Source of the DNA: an uncultured Phycisphaerales bacterium
Lineage (GTDB): Bacteria; Planctomycetota; Phycisphaerae; Phycisphaerales; SM1A02
NCBI GenBank assembly: GCA_905480395.1
Contig: CAJQQE010000051.1
Coordinates: 1 to 47,246, forward strand
Direction: 5' to 3'
DNA length: 47,246 nucleotides
Under the pieces are notes generated by a model. The model ran no database searches, was not told where the DNA came from, and worked only from the letters and a program-made list of their open reading frames with translations. Position numbers and translations under genes: made by a program. Shown here one piece after another: positions 18,188-26,505 of the stretch; the first letter of the stretch is position 1; every line of letters begins with the position of its first letter.

Positions 18188-19684
18188 ATGACTTGGCTTC
18201 GATACCTCCCCTACCCCTCGGGGCTGTTGCTCGTCGGTCTCCTTCTGTGCGGCTGCAATACCCCGACGCCGGCCGGAAACACCTCCGCTGCCGGGACGCG
18301 ACCGGCCCCCGCGATCGGAGAAAACCCTCGACCCGGGTCACCGCCCCAGCACGCCTACGAGACCTTTGACGTCGTTTGGGAGACGATTGAAGAGACGCAT
18401 TTTGATCCTGAGCACAATGGCGTTGACTGGTCAGCGGCCCGCTTGGAGTATCGGCCTCAGATTGAAGACACTCGATCGATGGGTGAAGTCCGTCAAGTCA
18501 TCGAGACGATGATTCGTGAACTCGGTCAATCTCACTTCGTGATCATCCCGGGAGGAATCGAGGAGATTGAAATCGAGAAAATGGCGGTCGGCGACAACGC
18601 CGGTGATGAAACCAATCCACCATCGATTGACCGACCTGATGGGGCGCCAGGAAACAACGGAATGCGTCTCGACTGGGTCGAGGGCGCCCCAACCGTGGCA
18701 TTCATTCGCCCCCAGAGCCCCGCCGACCTTCAGGGCGTCCGTCCTGGATGGAAAGTCGCTCAGGTTGATGGCGGTGACCCGAACGCCCGGCTGACGTCGA
18801 TCCGCGCCGCCGCCGAGGCGAGCGGCGCGTCGATCGCGGATTTTGAGGCCTACATGATGCTCAACGGCATCGCCCGAGGCCAGGTGGGCAATACCAGACA
18901 ATTCACGTTCATCGTGGAAGATGAAAGTACGACCGAACTCGAGATTGGTTTCGAGGTCGAGCCGGGAATCCCCGTCAAGTTCGGCCACCTACCGCCGATG
19001 ACCACGCGATGCGAGTCGCGGGTGCTCTCCCGCGATGAGCTCGAGACACTGGGCGCGGCGTTCACTCCAGGACAAGCCACACCGCGAATCGTTCTGCTCA
19101 CCTTCAACGTCTGGATGTTCCCGATCATGGTTCCGATCGCCGCTGCGGTCGATGCCGATCGTGACGCGGACGGCTTCATCATTGACCTTCGCGAAAATCC
19201 GGGCGGCGTGGGTGGACTTTCCATGGGGGTTGCCGGACAGTTTCTCGATGAACGACTCAGCCTCGGCGACATGATCACCCGCGACACCACGATGCACTTC
19301 TCCGTGAACCCGCAACGCGCGACACCCGACGGCCGAATTGTGAAACCCTTCGCTGGACCGTTGGCCATTCTGATTGATCAAGGATCCGCGAGCACTTCTG
19401 AGATCTTCGCCGCGGGCCTCCAGCAACTCGGCCGGGCAACGGTGATTGGCCGAAATTCCGCTGGCGCCGCGCTACCCGCGACGCTGATCAAACTCCCCAA
19501 CGGTGATACCTTTATGTACGCGATGGCGAATTTCATCGGCCCTGAAGGTACGAGCATCGAAGGCGGTGGCGTGAAGCCGGATATCGACGTCACCCTCACC
19601 CAGACGGCCTTGTTAGAAACCGGCGACCCGGACCTCTCGGTCGCCGTCGAGTGGATTCTGACTGAAGACTCCTCTGGTTCCTGA
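18188..19684 (+). CDS. S41 family peptidase (tail-specific protease type), lipoprotein
   Basis: A 498-residue exported protein. The N-terminal hydrophobic segment ends in LCGC, a probable lipobox with Cys23 as the lipidated residue. A Pro/Thr-rich linker follows, then a PDZ-like segment (VAFIRPQSPADLQGVRPGWKVAQVDG region, about 170-195). The S41 catalytic core has DGFIIDLRENPGG and DQGSASTSEIFAAG, with Ser402 as the expected nucleophile. Where Tsp/CtpA has its catalytic Lys (G-K-G after the serine block) this protein reads AGAAL, so it resembles the S41 branch without that Lys; its activity is therefore uncertain. AGGA lies 11 nt before the ATG. It is divergent from metH, and an 82-bp gap precedes the next secreted protein. 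Confidence 0.88.
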   Translation: MTWLRYLPYPSGLLLVGLLLCGCNTPTPAGNTSAAGTRPAPAIGENPRPGSPPQHAYETFDVVWETIEETHFDPEHNGVDWSAARLEYRPQIEDTRSMGEVRQVIETMIRELGQSHFVIIPGGIEEIEIEKMAVGDNAGDETNPPSIDRPDGAPGNNGMRLDWVEGAPTVAFIRPQSPADLQGVRPGWKVAQVDGGDPNARLTSIRAAAEASGASIADFEAYMMLNGIARGQVGNTRQFTFIVEDESTTELEIGFEVEPGIPVKFGHLPPMTTRCESRVLSRDELETLGAAFTPGQATPRIVLLTFNVWMFPIMVPIAAAVDADRDADGFIIDLRENPGGVGGLSMGVAGQFLDERLSLGDMITRDTTMHFSVNPQRATPDGRIVKPFAGPLAILIDQGSASTSEIFAAGLQQLGRATVIGRNSAGAALPATLIKLPNGDTFMYAMANFIGPEGTSIEGGGVKPDIDVTLTQTALLETGDPDLSVAVEWILTEDSSGS

Positions 19685-19766
19685 AACACCCCACGAACGT
19701 TTCCGAATAAAACCGAATGGTCCCTTCGGACCCGTTCGACTCTTTCCTTCTAAGGACGCCCAGCCC

Positions 19767-20672
19767 ATGCGCCGATTTCAATTCTTAACGCTCATCGCAT
19801 TTGTCGTCTCGACGGCGGCGTTTCTCCCCTCCGCGTCTGCATTCGCCACCGCGACCGCCATTCAAGACGACGTGAAGATCGCACCGCTGCCGTCTGCCAA
19901 AGACGTCGTGGCGATGATGATCAAGGAACAAGGTGGCGAGGCGGCCATGTCCAAGCACCCTTCGTCCACCATCAAGGGCAAGTTCTCCATGCCCGCGATG
20001 GGCATGGGTGGTCCGATGATGATCCAGAACGCCAGCGGCAAGATGCTCGTGGTCATTGACATCACCGGCTTCGGGAAGTCGACCCAGGGATTCCGCGACG
20101 GAATCGGCTGGACCATGGACCCCGCCAGCGGCCCGGCCCTGGTGGAAGGTGCCATGCTCGACGCGATGAAGCGACAGGCCAACCCGAGGGGAGACCTCGA
20201 TCTCTTTAAGACCTGGAAGTCCGTCAAGGTGACCGGCCGCGAGGTCTTTGCCGGGAAGAACTGCGTGGTTCTTGAGTTGCAGACCGGCGACGAAAAAGAA
20301 GTTCGTCTCATCGAGGAGACCACCGGAACCCTCGTCGGCTCTCGAACCACACAAACATCGCCGATGGGCGAGATCCCGATCGTCACCACGATTCAAGCGT
20401 GGACGGAATTCGACGGCTTGAAAGTTCCAAGCAAAATGAGCATGTCGATGATGGGCCAGCAACAGTTGATCGAATTCGACTCGATGAGTTTCGACCCCAT
20501 CACGCCAGAGACCTTCGACTTCCCCCCCGCGATCAAGGCCCTCATCGCCGACCAGAAAGCTCGCGAAGCGGAGGCCAAAGAAAGTGCGACTGACGTCGCG
20601 GCCCCCGCCGACCCGACTTCCCCATCGAAAAGCGAGGGCTCGAACTCAAGTTCAAGCCCCAAAGGCAACTGA
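19767..20672 (+). CDS. Secreted LolA-like / outer-membrane-lipoprotein-sorting-like protein
   Basis: A 301-residue exported protein with a signal peptide (basic MRRF, hydrophobic core to about 22, Ala-Ser-Ala-Phe-Ala cleavage area). The mature part looks like the open beta-barrel fold of LolA-like proteins: a TIKGKFSMPAMGMG strand, then a WTMDPASGPAL turn, repeated two-residue beta patterns, and WTEFDGLKVPSKM near the end, a block common in such domains. The C-terminal ~40 residues are Ala/Ser/Pro-rich and low complexity. Exact function is unknown; lipid or lipoprotein binding is inference. AAGGA lies 11 nt before the ATG. Its stop and the next ATG share one base (TGATG), so it is translationally coupled to the ABC exporter ATPase. 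Confidence 0.75.
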   Translation: MRRFQFLTLIAFVVSTAAFLPSASAFATATAIQDDVKIAPLPSAKDVVAMMIKEQGGEAAMSKHPSSTIKGKFSMPAMGMGGPMMIQNASGKMLVVIDITGFGKSTQGFRDGIGWTMDPASGPALVEGAMLDAMKRQANPRGDLDLFKTWKSVKVTGREVFAGKNCVVLELQTGDEKEVRLIEETTGTLVGSRTTQTSPMGEIPIVTTIQAWTEFDGLKVPSKMSMSMMGQQQLIEFDSMSFDPITPETFDFPPAIKALIADQKAREAEAKESATDVAAPADPTSPSKSEGSNSSSSPKGN

Positions 20673-21628
20673 TGAGTGAACCCTGCATTGATCTGAGCGG
20701 CGTCGCCAAGACGTTCGGAGATACCAGAGCCGTTCGGGATTTGAACCTTCAGATCCCGTCCGGCTCGTTGTGTGGTTTCCTCGGCCCCAACGGCGCGGGA
20801 AAGAGCACGACGATCCGCATGATCATGTCGATCATTCGACCGGACCAGGGATCGCTTCGGGTGCTCGGCGGCGACGCGCTCGACCACAAGGATCGGATCG
20901 GATACCTGCCCGAAGAGCGTGGGGTCTATCGCAAGATGAAGGTCGGCGATTACCTTCGGTACATCGGACGATTAAAGGGCGTCGATGCCGCCAGCCTTCG
21001 CACCCTGATCACCGATTCCCTCGAACGAATCGGACTCCCAGACGTCGAAAAGAAGCGATGCGAGGAACTCAGCAAGGGCATGCAGCAGAAGGTGCAGTTT
21101 CTCGCCGCCATTATCCACAAGCCGGAGTTGATCATCCTAGACGAGCCCTTCTCGGGTCTGGACCCCGTGAATGCGATGCTGCTTCACGACTTGATTCGCG
21201 AACTCCACGACGAAGGGCGGACGATTCTGTTTTCGACCCACGTGCTTCATCAGGCCGAACGAATGTGCGATCGGATCGTGATGATCGACCAAGGAACCAA
21301 AGTGCTCGACGACACACTCGAGACGATCCAAAAACGCTTTGATCCGAGAACCATCATCGCCGAACCGCTCGGTGATCCGACCGCCATGGGCACGCTTCTT
21401 GAGGGTGCGCCCGAAGTCGACTCCATCAAGATTGACGACCGTGGGCGAGTGCATGCCAGGCTGCGCGACGATGCCGATGCCGACCGGCTGATGGCGACGG
21501 CCCTCGCCGGCGGCTCGCTGCGTTCGATCGAACGAGCTCGAACCACACTCGACGAAGTGTTCCTTCATCTGGTCAATCGGCCGCTTGACGGCGCACAAAC
21601 CGGCTTTGCGGAGACCACGCTTGTCTGA
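20672..21628 (+). CDS. ABC transporter ATP-binding protein, NatA type
   Basis: The ATPase of an ABC-2-type exporter. It has Walker A GPNGAGKS, a Q-loop region ending in YLPEERGVYRKM (the ERGVY block is typical of NatA/YhaQ), signature ELSKGMQQK, Walker B LIILDEPFSGLDP and switch His in LFSTHVLHQAE. A C-terminal regulatory extension (about residues 220-318) follows the nucleotide-binding domain, including the DEVFLHLV motif common in this class. It pairs with the following permease, whose TTG start overlaps it by 8 nt. Substrate is unknown: NatA homologues are linked to Na+ or drug extrusion, while the upstream LolA-like protein could suggest an envelope substrate (inference). Confidence 0.93.
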   Translation: MSEPCIDLSGVAKTFGDTRAVRDLNLQIPSGSLCGFLGPNGAGKSTTIRMIMSIIRPDQGSLRVLGGDALDHKDRIGYLPEERGVYRKMKVGDYLRYIGRLKGVDAASLRTLITDSLERIGLPDVEKKRCEELSKGMQQKVQFLAAIIHKPELIILDEPFSGLDPVNAMLLHDLIRELHDEGRTILFSTHVLHQAERMCDRIVMIDQGTKVLDDTLETIQKRFDPRTIIAEPLGDPTAMGTLLEGAPEVDSIKIDDRGRVHARLRDDADADRLMATALAGGSLRSIERARTTLDEVFLHLVNRPLDGAQTGFAETTLV

Positions 21629-23003
21629 TCGAAACCTCTCAAAGATCGGGATCATCGCCTGGCGGGAGTTCCGTCACACCGCCTTGACGAAGGCCTTCCT
21701 TTTCGGAGCCGTGATCCTTCCGATTGGGATGATGGGGATGCTGCTGGTTCTTCCCTTGCTCTTCGCTTCGCAATTCAAGCCACTCGAGGGCGATGTCGCC
21801 GTGGTGGATTCTACCGGCCGTTTTGCGACCGCTTTTGATGCACTGGTGGCCGAGCGACGAGATCGGGATCGCTCCGGCGACGCCGAGGAGGTCATCCGAA
21901 AACTGGGCATCGACGATCGTGGCGGCATGCTCAGCGGGAGCATCGCTGCCGCCGCGGAGGATGCGACCTTTGGCGTCGTGACCGCTTCAGAGTTCACGCC
22001 AGACGCAGACGAGGTGATTGATCGTCTCAAGGAAGAAGCCCGTGATGGCCGTTGGATCGCGGTCGCGGTGATTCCCGAGCAACTCGTCGCGGCCGCACAA
22101 TCCGAAGACGACAACGCCCCGATGATTGACCTCTTCCTTCCCAAGGAAACTTCACCCCGCCACGGCGAGGAGATCAGCGACTTGATTCGATCCACCACGG
22201 TTCGGGTCCGCTTTGCGTCCGCGGGCGAGGATTTCGCTCGCGTCCAAACCATGCTGGACCGCCCCAGCGTCGATGTTCGTCGTCTTGGCAGCGAGGCCGG
22301 CGCGGAATCCAGCGACTCCAAACTGCGAATGCTCGTTCCGTTTGGATTCATGATGCTGCTCTGGATCGCGACCTTCACCGCCGGCAACTTCTTACTGACC
22401 TCGACGATTGAGGAAAAATCCAACAAGGTGATCGAAGTTGTGCTGAGCGCCGTCGGCCCGCTGCAACTTCTGTGGGGAAAAATCCTCGGACTCGCCCTGG
22501 TCTCGCTGGTGATCTTGATCACCTACGGCGGCCTTGCCATCGCGGGCATCGCCGCCCTCGCCCTCACTGAACTCTTGTCAATCTCCGTGCTGCTCTGGGC
22601 GGTGGTGTTCTTCTTGATTGCGTACTTCACGGTCGCCGCCCTCATGGCCGCGATTGGAAGCGCGGTCAACGAACTGAGCGAGGCCCAGACGTTCATGGCG
22701 CCAGTCATGGTCATTCTGATCACCCCCATGCTGCTCTGGATGCCGATCGGCGAAAACCCAAACGGCACCCTGGCCGTGGTGACCAGCATGCTGCCACCGA
22801 TCCTTCCGTTCGCCATGGTGATGCGGATCGGCGCTGCGACCGACCCGGTTCCGATCTGGCAACTCCTGCTCTCAACCGCCATCGGCATCGTCTCGGTCGT
22901 GGGACTGGTCTGGGCCGCCTCCAGGATCTTCCGAGTGGGAATCCTGATGCAAGGAAAACCGCCTTCCCCACTGGAATTGCTGCGATGGATTCGCCAGGCG
23001 TGA
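21621..23003 (+). CDS. ABC-2 type permease, NatB/YhaP type
   Basis: Membrane partner of the preceding ATPase, 460 residues. The first membrane helix is near the N-terminus (FGAVILPIGMMGMLLVLPLLF). A large extracytoplasmic domain of about 270 residues follows, then five or so helices beginning PFGFMMLLWIATFTAGNFLL and including the EEKSNKVIEVVLSAV motif between them, which is the ABC-2 signature of the NatB class. The start is taken as TTG at 21621 because GGAG lies 7 nt upstream and it overlaps the ATPase stop; another TTG at 21585 is possible. The next gene begins 11 nt after its stop. Confidence 0.9.
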   Translation: MSDRNLSKIGIIAWREFRHTALTKAFLFGAVILPIGMMGMLLVLPLLFASQFKPLEGDVAVVDSTGRFATAFDALVAERRDRDRSGDAEEVIRKLGIDDRGGMLSGSIAAAAEDATFGVVTASEFTPDADEVIDRLKEEARDGRWIAVAVIPEQLVAAAQSEDDNAPMIDLFLPKETSPRHGEEISDLIRSTTVRVRFASAGEDFARVQTMLDRPSVDVRRLGSEAGAESSDSKLRMLVPFGFMMLLWIATFTAGNFLLTSTIEEKSNKVIEVVLSAVGPLQLLWGKILGLALVSLVILITYGGLAIAGIAALALTELLSISVLLWAVVFFLIAYFTVAALMAAIGSAVNELSEAQTFMAPVMVILITPMLLWMPIGENPNGTLAVVTSMLPPILPFAMVMRIGAATDPVPIWQLLLSTAIGIVSVVGLVWAASRIFRVGILMQGKPPSPLELLRWIRQA

Positions 23004-23013
23004 GGCGACAACC

Positions 23014-24594
23014 GTGAGCTCGTGGGCGGCCTGGGAGCCGTGGATCATCGGCGGGTTCATCGCGCTGATCCTCATCGGGTTTATCACCCGGGCGCTCTTT
23101 GGCGATCGAGCACGAGGACAACCCCGTTGCTTTCGATGCGGTCATGCCTTCGGACATGAGGACAGCATGACCTGCACCGAGTGCGGGTGGACCGCACGAA
23201 ACTCGCAGCAACGACTGAAGACCCGACGTCACTGGCGGAAGGCGACGCTGGGCGCGATTCTTCTCTTCACCTCCGCCGCCCTCATCAGACTCAACGCGGC
23301 CGGTGGCAATCCCATGTTTCTGGTTCCCGACCGGATTCTGATCATGCTCCTCCCCTTGGATCCGACGGCCGATGCCACCATGCAAGGGCCATTGGCAGAG
23401 GAACTTCGGCGCCGCTTGCTCCTTGAAGAACTCGACGCCGGCGACGTCGCCGCCCTCTTTGATCGAATCGCCAGCGGTGACGCGTGGGCAAGCCCCGGAA
23501 GTGACGCGTGGCAGGCGAGGTACGGCGGACTCGTCGACGCCTGGCGGAGTCGTCTGGTCCGCCCTGGTGATCCTGAAGCCGCGGTGCTTCTTTCCATCCC
23601 GCCACGAGTCGATATTGAGGTGCCGAGTGAGTGGCCGCTGGATCTTGTGGTTCCGGCAGAACTCAACGTTCAAGACTGGTGGCCGATCGGAACCGAATGC
23701 GTGATCGAGCTGCGTTGGCGCGACGCCGGCACCGATGAAACACCACCCCCACCGATCGCGGCGGTAGGCTATCGCAACCGCGCCTCCGTCGGCCGGCCCC
23801 ATGCCATCCAACTTCCGCCGATCGACCAGTGGCCGAAGGATGCGACGATGGAAGCCACCATCCGCGCTCGATTCGTCGATGCCGAAGCCCTTCTGCTCGC
23901 CGACGCGGGGATCGACGCCACCAGCGAACTCGACCCGAGCGGTGAGCTTCTCCCGGACATCCCACCGTTTGCATCGATGCCGGTGGTCCGGTCAACCACG
24001 ACCATCCTTCGACCCGTGGATCTTGGACTCCCGAACGCCGTCGCCTGGACCGGTGACGACTCGACCGACCAAGCGATTCGCGACATGTTCGCCCCTGGCC
24101 TTCGCCGCTGGGAGAAAATGCCCCGCCCCTTTGCCATCCGCTTTGATTTTCGCCGCGCGGCGGATGAACGCTTTGATGCGATCCTTCTGGGCTTCGTGGT
24201 GGACATCATTGAACGCCAGCCAGATGGGACCGAAGCCGTCCGCCGACGATCGAGAATCTGGATGCCGGGCGGAATGGGCCCCAACGGAAACTGGCGGTCC
24301 CGATGGGGAATCTCGGAGGAAGAGATCGAGGCCCTCGCCCGTGCCTTTGACCCGACGCCCGGCTCACGTTGGTTCATGCGGATCACGGGCGATACCGACC
24401 TCGCTCGGCTCGCGATGGCCTCGGTCGTGCAACAAGGCGGGGATCCCGCGGTCTTTACCCGCTGGTGGTCGGGCTCGGTCGAACGTCCGTTACGGACGAC
24501 CGAGGAGACTCGACGACCGTTCATCCGCCGCTGGTTCTATCCAGAGGGGGTGCGACGACCCAATGCCGCCGAACCGGCCGAGGCATCACGGTGA
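23014..24594 (+). CDS. Membrane protein with N-terminal zinc ribbon, unknown function
   Basis: A 526-residue protein of no known function. A membrane helix (about 8-27) is followed by a CxxC-x11-CxxC zinc ribbon (Cys39, Cys42, Cys54, Cys57, ending TECGW), then a second helix (about 77-95) and a large soluble region with no motif I recognise. Short zinc ribbons of this form next to a membrane helix are frequent in Planctomycetota hypothetical proteins. The GTG start at 23014 has a GAGGCG-like site upstream; it lies 11 nt after the exporter permease, so it is likely in the same operon and may belong to the transport system (inference). The region is rich in Trp and Arg. A 239-bp gap follows. 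Confidence 0.75.
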   Translation: MSSWAAWEPWIIGGFIALILIGFITRALFGDRARGQPRCFRCGHAFGHEDSMTCTECGWTARNSQQRLKTRRHWRKATLGAILLFTSAALIRLNAAGGNPMFLVPDRILIMLLPLDPTADATMQGPLAEELRRRLLLEELDAGDVAALFDRIASGDAWASPGSDAWQARYGGLVDAWRSRLVRPGDPEAAVLLSIPPRVDIEVPSEWPLDLVVPAELNVQDWWPIGTECVIELRWRDAGTDETPPPPIAAVGYRNRASVGRPHAIQLPPIDQWPKDATMEATIRARFVDAEALLLADAGIDATSELDPSGELLPDIPPFASMPVVRSTTTILRPVDLGLPNAVAWTGDDSTDQAIRDMFAPGLRRWEKMPRPFAIRFDFRRAADERFDAILLGFVVDIIERQPDGTEAVRRRSRIWMPGGMGPNGNWRSRWGISEEEIEALARAFDPTPGSRWFMRITGDTDLARLAMASVVQQGGDPAVFTRWWSGSVERPLRTTEETRRPFIRRWFYPEGVRRPNAAEPAEASR

Positions 24595-24787
24595 CCCACG
24601 GGCATCTGGAAGCCTGAATCCTCCGGTGATCTCCGGCGAGACGAATGACGCCAACCCCGTGAACCACGGCCGTCATCACCACCCCCCCCACCCGAAGCAA
24701 GCACAACCAACGGCGGCACGGACCACTCGAGACCCCGAGTGGATCTGCGAATATCGCGGCGCGATCGGTCTCCGCGATGGCGCTCGA

Positions 24788-24831
24788 TTGTGTTGCCATA
24801 TTCCAATATTTATGATATGGTTTTCCATATC
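24788..24831 (+). promoter_or_regulatory. Putative vapBC promoter and operator
   Basis: This is an AT-rich island in GC-rich sequence. A -35-like TTGTGT (24788-24793) and a near-consensus -10 TATGAT (24811-24816) are 17 nt apart. A perfect 7-bp inverted repeat GATATGG-TTTT-CCATATC (24814-24831) overlaps the -10 box and ends 2 nt before the antitoxin ATG. This is where VapB autoregulators usually bind. Initiation near 24823 would leave only about 10 nt of leader. Confidence 0.55.
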
Positions 24832-24833
24832 AG

Positions 24834-25061
24834 ATGAAGACGACCCTGAACATCGATGACACGGTTTTCACCCGGCTCAAAACGGAGGCGGCGAGCTCTG
24901 GTCGGACCATGAGCGAGCTTGTCGAGTCGGCGTTGCGTCTTCTTCTGACGAGGGGTACCGGGGCAAAGGAACTGCCCCCCCTTCCCTCGTTTGATGGTGG
25001 TGGTACCACCGTTGATATCGCCGACCGCGAACATCTCTGGCGTGCCAAGGAAGGCCGCTAG
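24834..25061 (+). CDS. vapB: VapB-type ribbon-helix-helix antitoxin
   Basis: A 75-residue DNA-binding antitoxin. The N-terminal strand MKTTLNIDDTVFTRLK followed by two helices (GRTMSELVESALRLLL) is a ribbon-helix-helix fold, and the tail VDIADREHLWRA matches the toxin-wrapping segment of VapB proteins (DIADR block). It is expected to neutralise the adjacent PIN-domain toxin and repress its own promoter. The toxin ATG follows the stop after 2 nt. No ribosome site is visible upstream, consistent with a very short leader. The Gly/Thr hinge (DGGGTT) between domains is typical. Confidence 0.85.
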   Translation: MKTTLNIDDTVFTRLKTEAASSGRTMSELVESALRLLLTRGTGAKELPPLPSFDGGGTTVDIADREHLWRAKEGR

Positions 25062-25063
25062 AG

Positions 25064-25504
25064 ATGTTCGTCGTCGACGCCAATGTGCTTGCGATCGCCG
25101 CGGATCGCACCGATCCCGGCCACGAAGCCTGTCGCCTGCAACTCGATGCGTGGCGGGCCCAGGCCGGGCCCTGGTATCTCACCTGGCCGATCGTCTTCGA
25201 GTTTCTGACGCTCACGACCCATCCATCGATCTACCGGCAGCCATGGACGGTGGAAGCCGCGTGGGCGTATGTCGAGGCGATTCTCGCCGCCCCGTCGCTG
25301 TCGATGATCGCCGCGGGCGAACGTCATCAGGAGATCCTCGATCGGCTGCTCGTCGATCTCCCCGATCTCCGCGGAGCACAGATGCACGAGGCCCAGATCG
25401 TCGCCACGATGCTGGAACACGGCATCCGCCGCATCGTCACCCGCGATACGGCGTTCCATCGATTCCCGATGCTCGACGTCGTCGACCCGCTCCGGGCCGC
25501 GTAG
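25064..25504 (+). CDS. vapC: VapC-type PIN-domain ribonuclease toxin
   Basis: A 146-residue PIN-domain toxin. Acidic active-site positions are Asp5 (VVDANVLA), Glu46 (IVFEFLTL), Glu109 where family members usually have Asp (HEAQIVATMLEHG), and Asp128 (TRDTAFHRF). The spacing and the MLEHGIRRIVTRD block agree with VapC. It is likely a tRNA or rRNA endonuclease held inactive by the upstream antitoxin. The pair reads as a bicistron with 2 nt between stop and start. The pair sits between chromosomal genes with no mobile element visible. Confidence 0.87.
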   Translation: MFVVDANVLAIAADRTDPGHEACRLQLDAWRAQAGPWYLTWPIVFEFLTLTTHPSIYRQPWTVEAAWAYVEAILAAPSLSMIAAGERHQEILDRLLVDLPDLRGAQMHEAQIVATMLEHGIRRIVTRDTAFHRFPMLDVVDPLRAA

Positions 25505-25701
25505 CGGGCGCACTTCCGATAATCATTACGCCCGGATTCTTGCGTCAAATCATGATAATTATCGCGCCGCGGCTGTCTCGCTGACACTTTCAGCCTTCGG
25601 AATCTTTTTTGGTTTCGGAGCGTCGGCGGTGATCCTCACCCCCGACTGAAAAGTACACGGCTTCAGACGCCATCACATCAAACGACCGGAGAATGAAAAA
25701 G

Positions 25702-26304
25702 ATGAAACGATCTCACCTCACCGCCACCACGATCGCCGTACTCGGCATGGCGTCCACCAGCATCGCCGGTGTCGTCCCCACGTTCGCATCCTGGACCGAC
25801 GCCGGGAACGGATCTCTGAACGGAGTCAACTTCACCGTCGTCCCGACCGCAGGAAGCTGGGATACCCCTTCCATCTTTGACGGAGACTTTTCTGCCGGTA
25901 ACGCATGGGACAGTGCCGGCTCCCAGGATTACCTGGACTACAAGACCGCCGACAACTGGACCATCACGTTCGACTCGGCGGTCTCGGGTCTCTCCCTCTA
26001 CACGTACTACTGGCGAGGAACCAGCGTTTCCGGGACTGAGCAAACCCTCAGCGAAGCTTTTACGACCAACGCGAATTTCAGCGGGAGCACGTCTGGAAAC
26101 ACGCTCAACGGCACGAGTTACAACAGTGGCATCCTGTCGTTCTCCGGACCGGTGACCACGTTGACGGTCACCGGTGGTGTCGGAACCAACGGCTACCAAG
26201 GCCTCACCTTGGCCCAGACCGCGGGCTCCCAGGCGGTGCCCGGCATCGGTGGCATCGCCGCCATCGCAGGCGTCGGCTTGGTCGGCCGTCGTCGCCGTCG
26301 CTGA
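25702..26304 (+). CDS. Exported protein with PEP-CTERM-like C-terminal sorting signal
   Basis: A protein of about 200 residues with an N-terminal signal peptide (KRSHLTATTIAVLGMASTSIAG). The mature part is Ser/Thr/Gly/Asn-rich and beta-structured, with WTDAGNG, DNWTITFDSAVSGLSLYTYYWRG and repeated TSGNTLNGTS blocks. It ends in VPGIGGIAAIAGVGLVGRRRRR: a Pro-Gly motif, a hydrophobic helix and an Arg cluster, the three-part signal recognised by exosortase-type enzymes, in the form common to Phycisphaerae. It is probably surface or extracellular-matrix material. The second ATG (25702) has GGAG 10 nt upstream; the first ATG (25693) is only 1 nt from it and would add three residues. The stop lies in the first unit of a pentanucleotide repeat. 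Confidence 0.85.
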   Translation: MKRSHLTATTIAVLGMASTSIAGVVPTFASWTDAGNGSLNGVNFTVVPTAGSWDTPSIFDGDFSAGNAWDSAGSQDYLDYKTADNWTITFDSAVSGLSLYTYYWRGTSVSGTEQTLSEAFTTNANFSGSTSGNTLNGTSYNSGILSFSGPVTTLTVTGGVGTNGYQGLTLAQTAGSQAVPGIGGIAAIAGVGLVGRRRRR

Positions 26305-26340
26305 GCTGAGCTGAGCTGAGCTGAGTTGAGCTGAGTTGAG
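26301..26340. repeat. Pentanucleotide tandem repeat CTGAG x8
   Basis: Eight consecutive 5-bp units read CTGAG, with TTGAG variants at units 6 and 8. The first unit supplies the TGA stop of the exported protein. It is followed by CATGAG and an imperfect hairpin. Repeats of this length can slip, but here slippage would leave the upstream stop intact. Confidence 0.9.
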
Positions 26341-26420
26341 CATGAGCGATGGCAACGCCCACCGCTCATGATCGATCGGCCGCCTACCACGGGTAACCGA
26401 ACAATCCACCATCCATCACC

Positions 26421-26449
26421 CGGGCGTCGCGACCAGATCGCGACGCCCG
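26421..26449 (+). terminator. Strong GC hairpin, candidate terminator
   Basis: A perfect 12-bp stem (26421-26432 with 26438-26449) has a 5-nt loop, about 120 bp after the exported-protein gene. No T-tract follows on either strand, so it is either a U-less terminator or a processing or stability hairpin. Confidence 0.45.
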
Positions 26450-26505
26450 TGTGCATTCCCTGTCGGCTGCCCCCCATCGACGCGGCGGTGTGGCACAACG
26501 ACACC

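Noticed and set aside
24721-24745. 7-bp inverted repeat upstream of vapB
   Set aside because: Short stem without a T-tract, far from both genes; not distinguishable from chance in GC-rich DNA.
24834-25504. Mobile element or genomic island around vapBC
   Set aside because: No transposase, integrase, att-like direct repeats or tRNA target is present; only the short AT-rich promoter differs from the background.
25505-25701. Possible terminator after vapC (T6 run near 25606) and an imperfect AT-rich palindrome near 25518-25565
   Set aside because: The 5-bp hairpin is separated from the T-run by about 14 nt, and the palindrome arms do not match well enough to call.
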